A DNA stretch of 64,000 nt from Deferrivibrio essentukiensis. GTDB lineage: Bacteria > Chrysiogenota > Deferribacteres > Deferribacterales > Deferrivibrionaceae. This document shows, in pieces, positions 36,852 through 47,347 of this stretch. The stretch lies in NCBI RefSeq assembly GCF_020480685.1, contig NZ_JAJAFU010000001.1, positions 124,001-188,000 on the forward strand, written 5' to 3'. A program made the translations under genes and the position numbers. The notes under the pieces were generated by a model. That model made no database searches. It was not told the DNA's origin and saw nothing but the letters and a program-made list of their open reading frames with translations. How positions within the stretch are numbered: position 1 is the stretch's first letter; each line of letters starts with the position of its first letter.

Positions 36852-37995
36852 ATTTTTCCATTGGTAGCAGGATGATAGCTGCCAAAATCACTGAAAAGAA
36901 CGCGATTATGATAGATATGTTAAAGTTTCCATAAATGTCGGCAAGGTAACCTGCGATAACAGGGCTAATTATTTGCCCTATCCCAAAAAGTATAGTCAAA
37001 TCTCCAATTACTTTGTTTGAAGCTTGAGGTGATATCTCCCTGCCGTAACTTAGCGTCATAGCAACAATTCCTAAAAATGTTCCTCCAAAGCCGATAGCAC
37101 TGATGATATAGCCAAAAGTATTTGGTATCATTAGAGGGAGTATTATTGCAACACTCTGGATTAAAAAAGCTGTAATTAAAGATTTGTGGGCACCAAATTT
37201 ATTTGATATTTTAGGCCAAATCAGTGTGGTAACAGCAGCAGATATTCCGATTAATATCCATGAAACATTTGCAGCGTAAATAGAGTTAAGTGTTTTTGTC
37301 AGTATGCTTACAATAAATGTTGCGGTAATTATGTAACCAAAACCTTCTAAAAAATATGAGATATATAATTTCCTAATCATAGGGTTTTTATCATTTGATG
37401 CTGTTGTTGATAGATTATGTTGTAGTTCAACCTTTTTAACGGCAGTCCAACCAAAGTAAAATGGTATAATACTTAATACAGAAAGCCCTAACCATATTTG
37501 GTCAGCAGTTAGTATTGTGCTAAGGGCTGGGACTGCTATGCCTGTCAGTGCAATCCCTGTCCCTACACCACAAAACATCCAACCTGAAATATGGGATTTT
37601 CCAAGCAAGGCAAGACTCTGAAGAACAAAAGCTACCCCAAGTACATTTAGGAATCCGCTGGCAATGCCTATGATAAATCTCCAAAAATACCATGAAAATA
37701 TAGTGTGTGAAAAGGCCATTGCCGCAGTTGACAATATGCATATTATCAAGCTGACTTTATATATTGCATACTGAGTATTATTATTTTTAACATACTTTGA
37801 AAGTATTGCACCTAAGAGATAACCAAGGTAATTTATTGAGGCTATATTTCCTGCAATGGTATTTGAAAAGCCGTAGTTTGACTGCATGATTGGCAAGATA
37901 GGTGTGAATGCAAATCTTCCTACAGCCATTGCAAGAAACAGTGCAAAAAAACCGCCAAATACAATTTTGTAAGGTTCTTTTAAGTTGTTGGACAT
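36820..37995 (-). CDS. YbfB/YjiJ-family MFS transporter
   Basis: 391 residues, about twelve helices. The N-terminal block FGGFFALFLAMAVGRFAFTPILPIMQ is the signature of the YbfB/YjiJ branch of the major facilitator superfamily; AINYLGYLLGAI-type and GRFIIG-like loops follow (here WRFIIGIASGF). Substrate unknown. It converges on the cyclotransferase gene and overlaps it by 32 bases, so the last ten residues of each are read from both strands. Confidence 0.9.
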   Translation of the reverse strand: MSNNLKEPYKIVFGGFFALFLAMAVGRFAFTPILPIMQSNYGFSNTIAGNIASINYLGYLLGAILSKYVKNNNTQYAIYKVSLIICILSTAAMAFSHTIFSWYFWRFIIGIASGFLNVLGVAFVLQSLALLGKSHISGWMFCGVGTGIALTGIAVPALSTILTADQIWLGLSVLSIIPFYFGWTAVKKVELQHNLSTTASNDKNPMIRKLYISYFLEGFGYIITATFIVSILTKTLNSIYAANVSWILIGISAAVTTLIWPKISNKFGAHKSLITAFLIQSVAIILPLMIPNTFGYIISAIGFGGTFLGIVAMTLSYGREISPQASNKVIGDLTILFGIGQIISPVIAGYLADIYGNFNISIIIAFFSVILAAIILLPMEKFRSGQKLQSK

Positions 37996-38062
37996 GATAA
38001 ATTGTATCTAAAAAATATAAAATTGCAAAAGTAAAATTGAGAAAATGAAATAAAAAAAACTC

Positions 38063-38091
38063 TTGATTTTTTCGACTGTAATTTATATATA
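38063..38091 (+). promoter_or_regulatory. Promoter of groESL
   Basis: TTGATT at 38063-38068, 17-base spacer, TATATA at 38086-38091, just upstream of the CIRCE element. Confidence 0.75.
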
Positions 38092-38100
38092 TAAGTACTG

Positions 38101-38127
38101 TTAGCACTCGGTATAGATGACTGCTAA
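38101..38127. promoter_or_regulatory. CIRCE operator (HrcA binding site)
   Basis: TTAGCACTC, nine bases, GACTGCTAA. The consensus is TTAGCACTC-N9-GAGTGCTAA, so one base of the right arm differs. Position at the transcription start of groES fits HrcA repression of the heat-shock operon. Confidence 0.92.
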
Positions 38128-38161
38128 TAACATTAATATAAATAATATCAAGGAGGTCAAA

Positions 38162-38452
38162 ATGGCAAACATTAAGCCACTTCAGGACAGAGTACTTGTT
38201 AAACGTATTGAAGCTGAAGAGAAAACAGCTTCAGGAATTATTATCCCTGATACTGCAAAGGAAAAACCACAAGAAGGTGAAGTTATCGCTGTTGGTCCGG
38301 GAAAAGTGTTGGACAACGGGACCAAGGTCGAGCTTACTGTAAAAGTAGGTGACAAGGTTCTTTTCAGCAAATATGCCGGTACAGATGTTAAGATTGACGG
38401 CGTTGAATATCTCATTATGAGAGAAGATGATATCTTAGGAATTATTGGATAA
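38162..38452 (+). CDS. groES: Co-chaperonin GroES
   Basis: 96-residue cap protein of the GroEL folding machine. Start ATG 38162 has AAGGAGG upstream and gives the normal N-terminus [36 protein letters not shown], with the mobile loop [13 protein letters not shown] longer frame from 38117 would read through the operator region and is rejected. groEL follows after 25 bases. Confidence 0.98.
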   Translation: MANIKPLQDRVLVKRIEAEEKTASGIIIPDTAKEKPQEGEVIAVGPGKVLDNGTKVELTVKVGDKVLFSKYAGTDVKIDGVEYLIMREDDILGIIG

Positions 38453-38474
38453 TTAATAATATTAAGGAGGATAG

Positions 38475-40109
<1,635 letters not shown>

Positions 40110-40120
40110 AAAATATATAA

Positions 40121-40146
40121 AGCCGACCTTTGGGTCGGCTTTTTTG
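40121..40146 (+). terminator. Rho-independent terminator after groEL
   Basis: Perfect 8-bp stem AGCCGACC / GGTCGGCT with loop TTTG, then TTTTT. Confidence 0.95.
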
Positions 40147-40156
40147 TTGCCTGCTG

Positions 40157-40184
40157 TTGACAATAATGGTATCTAAGTTAAAAT
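40157..40184 (+). promoter_or_regulatory. Promoter after the groEL terminator
   Basis: TTGACA at 40157-40162, 16-base spacer, TAAAAT at 40179-40184. It would start transcription near 40191, close to two ATG codons at 40190 and 40193. Confidence 0.55.
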
Positions 40185-40687
40185 ATGATATGATGGAAAC
40201 TTATATATTGGACAGACTCAATAATATAGTGGCAACAGAAAATGTCAAATATAATATAGTAGGTGTAAATTATTTTGACTTTTCATATGACGAAGTTCTT
40301 GTAAATATTCTTAAAGATATATTTGATAAAGTTAGAATAAATGAAAAAACGTTTTCAATTACGTATCGGTGCGACAATGACGATTATGTTCGATATTTTA
40401 AGTTAAATATTATTCCGATGAAAAATCAAATGATTAAATTGGAGCATATTTTAACCAAGCAAACAAAAAGAAAGACAAGCTTAAAAAACTTTAGTCGTTC
40501 TTCAAAAAATTACAAGATGTGTGCATGGTGTAACAAAATTTTACATAATGGCAAATATATAGAAATTGAACATGCAATAAACGAACTTAATATTTTTGAC
40601 GATGAAGGGATTCCTTCTTTTACCCATGGCATATGTGAGTCCTGTATATCGAAAATTGACAGAGAGTTAACCTCTTATGAATTATAA
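40166..40687 (+). CDS. Sensor-like protein with a C-terminal CxxC...HGICxxC metal motif
   Basis: 173 residues from ATG 40166; ATG 40190 or 40193 are possible, and the promoter at 40157-40184 favours these, in which case the messenger is nearly leaderless. The N-terminal 110 residues look like a PAS-type alpha/beta domain (VKYNIVGVNYFDFSYDE, TFSITYRCDNDDYVRYFKLNIIPM). The C-terminus holds MCAWCNKIL and SFTHGICESC, a four-Cys metal site of the kind found at the end of some PAS and response-regulator proteins. Probable signal-transduction accessory; ligand unknown. Confidence 0.7.
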   Translation: MVSKLKYDMMETYILDRLNNIVATENVKYNIVGVNYFDFSYDEVLVNILKDIFDKVRINEKTFSITYRCDNDDYVRYFKLNIIPMKNQMIKLEHILTKQTKRKTSLKNFSRSSKNYKMCAWCNKILHNGKYIEIEHAINELNIFDDEGIPSFTHGICESCISKIDRELTSYEL

Positions 40688-40697
40688 TTATCCTTTA

Positions 40698-41612
40698 TTA
40701 TAAAATCGATATCCAAAAAACAAAAGAAAATATAGAAAGTGCACTACTTAATATTATTACGCTACTTGCCAAATCTTTATCACCACCCATTTCGGAAGCT
40801 AAAATATAGTTGACCGTTGCAGCAGGGGAAGAAAGCATCACTACCAATATTTTTGATGCAAATGTCATTGAATTTGAAGAAATCTTCAGCAGGGTAAGTG
40901 CAATTAATGGCAGTATAATAAGTTTTAGAAAAACATTAAATGATATAATTGCAATATTACCTTTTACCTTTTTAAAATCAAGAGTTGCCCCGATACTGAA
41001 AAGTGCGAGTGGAAGTGTGACATTGCTCATTAATTCAAGAGATTTATTTATAAATATTGGAATTTTTATGGATAAAACAGAAAACAGTATCCCTAAAATA
41101 CACGCAACAGCCAAAGGATTAAAGAGCGTATTTTTGATAAATGTTTTTAAATTCATTTTTGAGTTTGAGGTAAGTGTCAAACTTATTACCGACATCAAAT
41201 TGACTAAAGGCACGATAAAAGCCATAAGTATACTTGCAATTGTAAGTCCCTTATCCCCAAATGCATAGTAACATACGGGAAGACCCATATATGCGTAGTT
41301 TGCCCTGAAACTATTCATTGCAAATGTGCCGATGGAAGATTTCTTAAATTTAAAGATTTTGCCTAAGACAAAACTTATGACAAACATTGCAATTATGGTT
41401 AATCCCATTATTGTAAGTAGATATGATAGGGAATAACTTTTAATATTTGCATTTCCAATTTTATAAAAAAGTAAAACGGGCAATAGAAAATAAAAGATAA
41501 GTTTGTTTGCTACAGATATAAAATGCTGATCGAAAAATTTTAATTTATAAAGAATGTTTCCTGTTGCCAAAACAATAAATATTGGTAAAACTAAAAAAAG
41601 AATATCAATCAT
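40698..41612 (-). CDS. AEC-family transporter
   Basis: 304 residues and about ten transmembrane helices with a mirrored arrangement. DILFLVLPIFIVLATGNILYKLKFF at the start, SFRANYAYMGLPVCYYAFGDKG in the middle and SSPAATVNYILASEMGGDKDLASSVIILSS near the end are typical of the auxin efflux carrier-like family, which carries organic acids such as malate or malonate. Runs opposite to its neighbours, and a 34-base gap separates it from the divergent oxidoreductase gene. Confidence 0.92.
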   Translation of the reverse strand: MIDILFLVLPIFIVLATGNILYKLKFFDQHFISVANKLIFYFLLPVLLFYKIGNANIKSYSLSYLLTIMGLTIIAMFVISFVLGKIFKFKKSSIGTFAMNSFRANYAYMGLPVCYYAFGDKGLTIASILMAFIVPLVNLMSVISLTLTSNSKMNLKTFIKNTLFNPLAVACILGILFSVLSIKIPIFINKSLELMSNVTLPLALFSIGATLDFKKVKGNIAIISFNVFLKLIILPLIALTLLKISSNSMTFASKILVVMLSSPAATVNYILASEMGGDKDLASSVIILSSALSIFSFVFWISIL

Positions 41613-41646
41613 TGCTTTTTATATTATAAAATTTAAGGAATTGTAA

Positions 41647-43293
41647 ATGAAATATTTTTGTTCCAAAGATTGCCCTGATGGATGCAGCTTTGAAATTTTA
41701 GAAGATGGTAGTTTTAGTCCTCTGTCAAACTCATTTGATAAGTATCCTTTTTTCTGCAGTAAATTGAGGAAATTCTACAAAAGAGAGTTAGAAAAGGCAG
41801 CCTGTTTTTACAAAGAAAAAAATGTCAAGATTGAATGTGACCACAATACCGCAATTGACAAAATGTCGGAAATGTTAAACACCTCAAAAAAAGTATTGTA
41901 TTTAAGAGGCTCCGGTAGCCTTGGCTATAAAATGAAATATTGGGACTACTTTTTTACTAAATTTGATAGCTGCTATTTTGTGTCAGATAATCCTTGTGAT
42001 GAAACTGGAATAGTTGCTCATGAGGAAGATTTTGGAGTATGCATAAATCCTGATATAGAGAATCTAAAGGATGTAGACACAGTTATAATCTTTGGCAGAA
42101 ATGCCAGAGTCACAAATCAGCACCTTTATGCATTTTTAAAAAATCTCAAAAAAGAGATAATTTACATAGACCCGATAAAAAGTGAAACAACGAAATTGAC
42201 AAGCAAATACATAAGAATTAATCCGGCTTCAGATGGTGTACTTTGTCATTATATTTTGGGAAGTTTAGGTTACATAGAAAATAAAGTTAATCTCGAGCAA
42301 GCAGTCCAAATAACAGGTATTTCTAAAGAAGATATAGAGTTTTTAAAGAGTAAGATAAAGTTAGGAAAGACAGGCTTTATTACAGGTTTTGGTCTTCAAA
42401 GATATTCCAATGGAAAGAATATTGTTCAATGGATTAATAGGCTTGCATATTATACAGGCAATATGGACAACCTTTATTATGGGAAATCATCAAGTGCCTA
42501 CATTTCAGGTATTGATGTTGAAAAGAAAAATAAAATCACAATAAAGGAATTTTATGAAAAGTTAGAGGAAGATTATTTTGACCTGATTGTTATTGTTGGG
42601 GCAAATCCTATTGTAACTTATCCTGAAACCTCTTTTTTAAGAAAATATTTAGATAAAAATAGGCTAATAGTAGTAGATACAAACATAACTGAAACGGTTA
42701 AACTTGCCGATATTTTTATAAAAGTCGGAGGGATGTTTGCTCAAGACGACATTTTGGGGAGCTATTTTTTTGACGAAATTATTAACAGGAGAGAGAAATA
42801 TTTGAATTATATTTCAGATACTGATATAGTTAAAGAGCTGTCAGATAAGCTTGGGTTTGATATAAACATAAAAAGTGTTGATGAATTAAAATATGACAAA
42901 AAACCAATATTTAGAAAATTTAACAATAAAGATATTAAACTATTACCACCTTTTTCAGACAAAGGATTAAGGTTGATAACTAACTCTCATACCCTTTATC
43001 TCAATTCTCAGTTGGCTGACATCCCAATAAAAGAGGATTATTTGCATATTTCTGAAGAAGATGCCAAAAATAATGGGATTGGTGACGGAGAAATTGTTGA
43101 ACTTTTTAATGACCTTGGGAAACTAAGGATAAGAGCTAAAATATCGGATAAGGTTGCAAAAGGGTATATAATGATTTATAAGAGCAGAAACTATTTCGGG
43201 GAAACACCCAATATCTTAACTAAGATGGTGCAGACAGATGCAAATATGGCTGTTTCTTACTATGATACATTTGTAAATATCAGGAGAGTGTGA
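41647..43293 (+). CDS. Short molybdopterin-dependent oxidoreductase
   Basis: 548 residues of the DMSO-reductase superfamily, about 150 fewer than most members. The N-terminus CSKDCPDGC with a later FFC gives Cys5, Cys9, Cys13 and Cys37, a possible [4Fe-4S] site. The Mo-binding body has SDNPCDETG (Cys may be the Mo ligand) and GANPIVTYPET, and the C-terminal cofactor-binding domain has TNSHTLYLNSQLAD and DGEIVELFNDLGKLRIRAKIS. No twin-arginine signal, so it is cytoplasmic. moaC at 2145 supports the cofactor. Natural substrate unknown; no partner subunits are nearby. It overlaps the small membrane protein by one base. Confidence 0.8.
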   Translation: MKYFCSKDCPDGCSFEILEDGSFSPLSNSFDKYPFFCSKLRKFYKRELEKAACFYKEKNVKIECDHNTAIDKMSEMLNTSKKVLYLRGSGSLGYKMKYWDYFFTKFDSCYFVSDNPCDETGIVAHEEDFGVCINPDIENLKDVDTVIIFGRNARVTNQHLYAFLKNLKKEIIYIDPIKSETTKLTSKYIRINPASDGVLCHYILGSLGYIENKVNLEQAVQITGISKEDIEFLKSKIKLGKTGFITGFGLQRYSNGKNIVQWINRLAYYTGNMDNLYYGKSSSAYISGIDVEKKNKITIKEFYEKLEEDYFDLIVIVGANPIVTYPETSFLRKYLDKNRLIVVDTNITETVKLADIFIKVGGMFAQDDILGSYFFDEIINRREKYLNYISDTDIVKELSDKLGFDINIKSVDELKYDKKPIFRKFNNKDIKLLPPFSDKGLRLITNSHTLYLNSQLADIPIKEDYLHISEEDAKNNGIGDGEIVELFNDLGKLRIRAKISDKVAKGYIMIYKSRNYFGETPNILTKMVQTDANMAVSYYDTFVNIRRV

Positions 43294-43538
43294 TGAAAAG
43301 ATTTAACAAGTATTTTGGCGGCGAATATATGAAATATTGGTATGTAGCTTTTTTTATAGTTTTGTCTTTTATGGTGTTTGACTTCTATAATGACAGGTCA
43401 GTTGAGGCTTACAAACTGACTATTTATGACAACAGTGGAAATGTAGTTGAGGTTAAAAACATAAGCAGGCTTGAACTATCAAGAAGTAACCTTAACTTGC
43501 CTATTACCAAGGCTTTTGAGCCGATTAAAAAGTTTTAA
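43293..43538 (+). CDS. Small single-TM protein
   Basis: 81 codons from ATG 43293, which shares its first base with the stop of the oxidoreductase gene. One transmembrane helix (YWYVAFFIVLSFMVFDFY) and a periplasmic tail with beta-strand character. No family recognised. A shorter start (ATG at 43329, residue 13) with GGCGG upstream is possible. Co-transcribed with the oxidoreductase and probably with ahcY, 18 bases downstream. Confidence 0.65.
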   Translation: MKRFNKYFGGEYMKYWYVAFFIVLSFMVFDFYNDRSVEAYKLTIYDNSGNVVEVKNISRLELSRSNLNLPITKAFEPIKKF

Positions 43539-43556
43539 AATAGATTGGAGGAATTG

Positions 43557-44957
43557 ATGGATTTCAAAGTAAAAGATTTAAATTTAGCTGATTGGGGTCG
43601 TAAAGAGATAGAGATAGCTGAGCACGAGATGCCAGGCCTTATGGCAATCAGGGAGAAATACAGTGCCGAAAAGCCGTTAAAGGGTGTACGGATAACCGGC
43701 TCACTGCATATGACTATTCAGACTGCTGTACTTATTGAAACGTTAGTTGAGCTTGGAGCAGATGTAAGATGGAGCAGCTGCAATATTTTTTCTACTCAAG
43801 ACCATGCTGCAGCAGCGATTGCCAAAAGCGGTGTACCTGTATTTGCCTGGAAAGGTGAAACTTTGGAAGAGTATTGGTGGTGCCTTGAGCAGGCTTTGAC
43901 ATTTCCTGGTGGTAAAGGTCCTCAGCTTATTGTGGATGATGGCGGAGATGCTACATTAATGGTTCATCTTGGTGTAAAGGCAGAGAAAGATCCTTCTGTC
44001 CTTGATAAAGAGACGCACGGTGAAGATGAAAAGGAACTGATCAAAAGGTTAAAAATAATTTTAAAAGAGAGTCCTGGTAAGTTCACAGAAATGATAAAAG
44101 AGCTTAAAGGTGTTTCTGAGGAAACTACGACTGGTGTCCACAGACTTTATCAAATGATGCAAAAAGGTGAGCTTTTAATTCCCGCAATAAATGTAAATGA
44201 TTCAGTTACTAAATCAAAATTTGACAATCTTTATGGCTGCAGGGAGTCATTGATTGACGGTATAAAAAGAGCAACTGATGTGATGATAGCAGGAAAAGTT
44301 GCCGTTGTTTGCGGTTATGGGGATGTGGGCAAGGGTTCTGCTCAATCTTTGAGGGGCCAAGGTGCAAGGGTTATAGTAACGGAGATTGACCCAATTTGCG
44401 CCCTTCAAGCTGCAATGGAGGGGTATGAGGTAAAAACTGTTGAAGATACTCTTGGTATTGGAGATATATATGTGACTACTACCGGTAACAGGGATGTTAT
44501 CAGAATAGAGCACATGGAAAAGATGAAAGACCAGGCAATAGTGTGTAATATTGGACACTTTGATAACGAAATTCAGGTAGACAAATTAAATAATTACCCA
44601 GGGATAAAAAAGGTAAACATAAAACCACAGGTGGATAAATATATTTTTCCTGACGGACATGAAATATTCCTGCTTGCAGAAGGCAGACTTGTAAATCTTG
44701 GTTGTGCTACCGGTCACCCATCATTTGTAATGTCCAACAGCTTTGCCAATCAGGTGCTTGCACAGATAGATTTGTGGAAAAACAGAGATAAATACAAACC
44801 AGGTGTGTATGTACTGCCGAAGAAACTTGATGAAGAGGTTGCAAGACTTCATTTGGAAAAAATCGGAGTCAAGCTTACAAGGCTTACTCCTGAGCAGGCA
44901 GAGTACATAGGTGTACCTGTTGAAGGGCCATATAAACCTGACCACTACAGATATTAA
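43557..44957 (+). CDS. ahcY: Adenosylhomocysteinase
   Basis: 466 residues. Cleaves S-adenosylhomocysteine to adenosine and homocysteine. [13 protein letters not shown] and [16 protein letters not shown], the NAD+ loop [20 protein letters not shown], and the terminal [13 protein letters not shown] are all canonical. ATG 43557 follows TTGGAGGA at 43545-43552; the frame opening at 43545 begins within the ribosome-binding site and is not used. With mtnP upstream it completes salvage of both SAM by-products in this window. Confidence 0.97.
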   Translation: MDFKVKDLNLADWGRKEIEIAEHEMPGLMAIREKYSAEKPLKGVRITGSLHMTIQTAVLIETLVELGADVRWSSCNIFSTQDHAAAAIAKSGVPVFAWKGETLEEYWWCLEQALTFPGGKGPQLIVDDGGDATLMVHLGVKAEKDPSVLDKETHGEDEKELIKRLKIILKESPGKFTEMIKELKGVSEETTTGVHRLYQMMQKGELLIPAINVNDSVTKSKFDNLYGCRESLIDGIKRATDVMIAGKVAVVCGYGDVGKGSAQSLRGQGARVIVTEIDPICALQAAMEGYEVKTVEDTLGIGDIYVTTTGNRDVIRIEHMEKMKDQAIVCNIGHFDNEIQVDKLNNYPGIKKVNIKPQVDKYIFPDGHEIFLLAEGRLVNLGCATGHPSFVMSNSFANQVLAQIDLWKNRDKYKPGVYVLPKKLDEEVARLHLEKIGVKLTRLTPEQAEYIGVPVEGPYKPDHYRY

Positions 44958-44960
44958 ATA

Positions 44961-44990
44961 AAAAAGGGGAATTACTTCCCCTTTTTTTTA
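44961..44990. terminator. Bidirectional terminator between ahcY and the selenoprotein gene
   Basis: AAAGGGGAA (44963-44971) and TTCCCC (44976-44981), then a T-run on the plus strand and an A-rich region that becomes a T-run on the minus strand. It ends ahcY and also covers the 3' end of the minus-strand small gene. Confidence 0.85.
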
Positions 44991-45130
44991 TCTTTCTTTT
45001 TTGCTTCCTTTTTGTATCGATCCTCGATACTGCATGAATCGGTAGCTCAGCCGCCACCTTTGAAAAGGCTTAAAACAATTATCAAGCCTATAAATAGGAT
45101 AAGGCCGATATACTCACTGTATTGGCTCAA
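44972..45130 (-). CDS. Candidate small membrane selenoprotein with in-frame UGA
   Basis: 52 codons on the minus strand, not found by ordinary frame calling because codon 28 is TGA (45049-45047). Start TTG 45130 has AAAAGGAGG (45144-45136), five bases upstream. The product is MSQYSEYIGLILFIGLIIVL, then SLFKGGG-U-ATDSC, then a Lys-rich tail ending KKKDKKKGK at TAA 44974-44972. One transmembrane helix, then GGGU and a Cys five residues further, an arrangement recalling SelK-type proteins. A SECIS-like hairpin follows the TGA (see 45014-45030). It lies 18 bases after the exported protein gene at 45149. If TGA is a true stop, a 27-residue peptide remains. The A-rich tail is weak evidence by itself. 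Confidence 0.5.
45014..45030 (-). promoter_or_regulatory. SECIS-like hairpin downstream of the in-frame TGA
   Basis: On the minus strand GTATCG - AGGAT - CGATAC, perfect 6-bp stem and 5-base loop with GG, beginning 16 bases after the TGA codon. Bacterial SECIS hairpins lie directly downstream of the selenocysteine codon with a small loop that holds conserved G and U. Confidence 0.5.
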
Positions 45131-45148
45131 AATTGCCTCCTTTTGATT

Positions 45149-47161
45149 TTATTCTAATTTAGTTATCTTCCTACTTAATTCAACCTTTTTGCCGTTAAGT
45201 GTCAAAACAATATCCATAAGGCTATTATCAAAGTTTACCCATGAAGGATAACCTAAATATAACAAAAGTTCATCATCTTCAGATAATTTCAGATTAAAAA
45301 GTCCATTTTTAGAATTGGCAATTTTTCCATTCAACAAGACAGCAGGCACAGGCAGAATTTTGTTTGGTACTGTTGACCAGTGATATTTGAATTTTCCGCT
45401 GAGAGATACTTCAATATCTGTTATTTCACCTTTTATCCCTTTTAATCTTATGAGTGTATCGGGCTTGCCATCACTTTTAATCTCTTTTGTAGTAGAAGCA
45501 AAATCATTTTCACTTTTATGAACCGTAAAATTAATTTTTTGTTCAGGTAAATCATTTTCAAAAGACTTTACTATAAATTTAGGCGCAATAGCTTCAATTG
45601 CTGTTTCAAGGGAAAATAATATTGTTTCTTTAAAGCTATATTCAGGTAGAAAACCTATGAAATAATCTTTTTTGGGTGACTCTATTTTAAATGAATATTC
45701 TTCAGGCTTCTCCGAATTTTTGATAATAATCTCCTCTTTTTTGGTAAGTATTAGCTTATTATCCCTGATTTCCCCCTCAAAAAGATATATGGGAGCTGCT
45801 GATTGCTTCATAAGTCCGGGTAATTTCGTAAGCATTAGCTCATATGAAATGTCCAATGGTGAAGGGTTGTATTTGTTTAACTTGAAATGGACAAGCTCCT
45901 TTATTTCATTTGAGTTAGTTATGACTAAGTTATTCTTTTCTATATTTTTAATATTGAGCTTACTATCTGCAATTATTTTTTCAAGAATAAGGTTATTTCC
46001 CACGAAAAAAGCTTTTTCTTTGATTTTACTATAAACTTCCCCGGTGATTGTCCCTTTTCCACCAAATCCAATAATTGTCCCGGTTATGTTGTTATCTTTT
46101 ACAACAAATTCAATCTTCTGATTACATTTAAATGTAGAGCCTTTTGGTGAGCAGTCCCTTACGAAACTCAAGGTGTTGTTATTATGTTTTATATTTGTAA
46201 GTTTATTTATTCTATCGCCAGATATTAAATCTCCTGTTAACTCTTCAAAATCTATTTTCACTATGGCATTTTCAGTTTTATGTGCCTGCTTTATTTCAAT
46301 TTTTGCCACTAAAGGCAACTTCTCTTGTTTGACCTTTTGAGATGGAAGTATGAAATTTTTTGTAAACTCTGTGTATTTTTTATTTTTAGCAGCTGTCTTT
46401 ATTTCAAAACGATACTCACCTTTTTCATCTGTTATAGTTTCATAACCGTAGCCTAAGAGGCTTAATTTGGCGTTAAAAACAGGGTTTCCCTTACTGTCTA
46501 TAACTTTCCCTTTGATAATTATTGTACCTACATCCGTATTTGTAGATACAATTTCTTCGGACAATTTATAGTCGTTATAAGAAAGCTTAATCTTAAACCT
46601 ATCAAGAAAAAACCTGTCTATGTTGGCGAGCATATAGTTTTTGACAATTTTATCAAAGTAGTCCGCAAACTCCATCAACGCAAAGCCATCGTCGGTTTTA
46701 ATACTAATTAAAAAATTCTTATTTAATATAAAAATATTATATTCTGCTTTGAGGGCTTTTAGTGAGATAGGATTGATTAATACAGTAGATTCTTCACCAA
46801 AATCAACTTCTCTTCTTACAGGAAGTTTGGATTCTTGTATTTTTTTATTGTATAAAGATTTTGCAACAGTCGGATTTTTTGCAAAGTAAATAGAAATATC
46901 GACAGCAAAGTTTGTATTCCTGTTTATCCCCAATATTTTTTCATTTTGCTCATTATAATATGTATATGTATTTGATAAAACAACATAATCATCATATCTT
47001 TTCTCCATTATACTTGTATAAAGCCATTTTTTATTCCCACCCTGCAGCTGGCTTGATTTTGGGAAAAAGTTGTACAGGTCATCAAGAGGGCCTGCAGAGA
47101 ATATCACAAAAGGAAAAAGGATAAAAAATATTAAACTCTTAAGCATAGGCCTTTTTTTCAC
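45149..47161 (-). CDS. Large exported protein with a carboxypeptidase-regulatory-like domain
   Basis: 670 residues with an N-terminal signal (about 1-22, PFVIFSAG). A carboxypeptidase-regulatory-like beta-sandwich lies at about 212-270: TIIIKGKVIDSKGNPVFNAKLSLLGYGYETITDEKGEYRFEI. The rest is beta-rich with many Lys and Ile and shows no family I know. Probably secreted to the periplasm or the cell surface. It is the first gene of a short minus-strand operon whose second member is the candidate selenoprotein. Starts divergently to amt. Confidence 0.75.
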   Translation of the reverse strand: MKKRPMLKSLIFFILFPFVIFSAGPLDDLYNFFPKSSQLQGGNKKWLYTSIMEKRYDDYVVLSNTYTYYNEQNEKILGINRNTNFAVDISIYFAKNPTVAKSLYNKKIQESKLPVRREVDFGEESTVLINPISLKALKAEYNIFILNKNFLISIKTDDGFALMEFADYFDKIVKNYMLANIDRFFLDRFKIKLSYNDYKLSEEIVSTNTDVGTIIIKGKVIDSKGNPVFNAKLSLLGYGYETITDEKGEYRFEIKTAAKNKKYTEFTKNFILPSQKVKQEKLPLVAKIEIKQAHKTENAIVKIDFEELTGDLISGDRINKLTNIKHNNNTLSFVRDCSPKGSTFKCNQKIEFVVKDNNITGTIIGFGGKGTITGEVYSKIKEKAFFVGNNLILEKIIADSKLNIKNIEKNNLVITNSNEIKELVHFKLNKYNPSPLDISYELMLTKLPGLMKQSAAPIYLFEGEIRDNKLILTKKEEIIIKNSEKPEEYSFKIESPKKDYFIGFLPEYSFKETILFSLETAIEAIAPKFIVKSFENDLPEQKINFTVHKSENDFASTTKEIKSDGKPDTLIRLKGIKGEITDIEVSLSGKFKYHWSTVPNKILPVPAVLLNGKIANSKNGLFNLKLSEDDELLLYLGYPSWVNFDNSLMDIVLTLNGKKVELSRKITKLE

Positions 47162-47234
47162 AATTTTTATAAATTTTCAACAGAATAATTACTTGAAATT
47201 ATTTGATATAGATTATGCCTTAAAAAAGTGCACA

Positions 47235-47255
47235 CTTGGTTAAAATTTAACCAAG
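47235..47255. promoter_or_regulatory. 21-base perfect palindrome upstream of amt
   Basis: Arms CTTGGTTAAA and TTTAACCAAG around a central A, about 48 bases upstream of the sigma-54-like -24 element, in the divergent region between the exported-protein gene and amt. Probably an operator or activator site. Confidence 0.5.
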
Positions 47256-47302
47256 AATAATGCTTTTTAGTTAAATAATCCTATGAAAGCGCCAATAATT
47301 TT

Positions 47303-47318
47303 TGGCATGAGTTTTGAG
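47303..47318 (+). promoter_or_regulatory. Sigma-54-like promoter of amt
   Basis: TGGCATG at 47303-47309 and TTGAG at 47314-47318. The -24 GG and the -12 G are exactly 12 bases apart, as in TGGCACG-N4-TTGCW; the -12 element reads GA in place of GC. Nitrogen-regulated amt genes commonly use sigma-54. Confidence 0.45.
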
Positions 47319-47347
47319 TATTATTAAGGAAAACTTCGGAGGACGAT

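Noticed and set aside
38117-38161. Upstream extension of groES
   Set aside because: It would begin inside the CIRCE operator. ATG 38162 has AAGGAGG and gives the conserved N-terminus.
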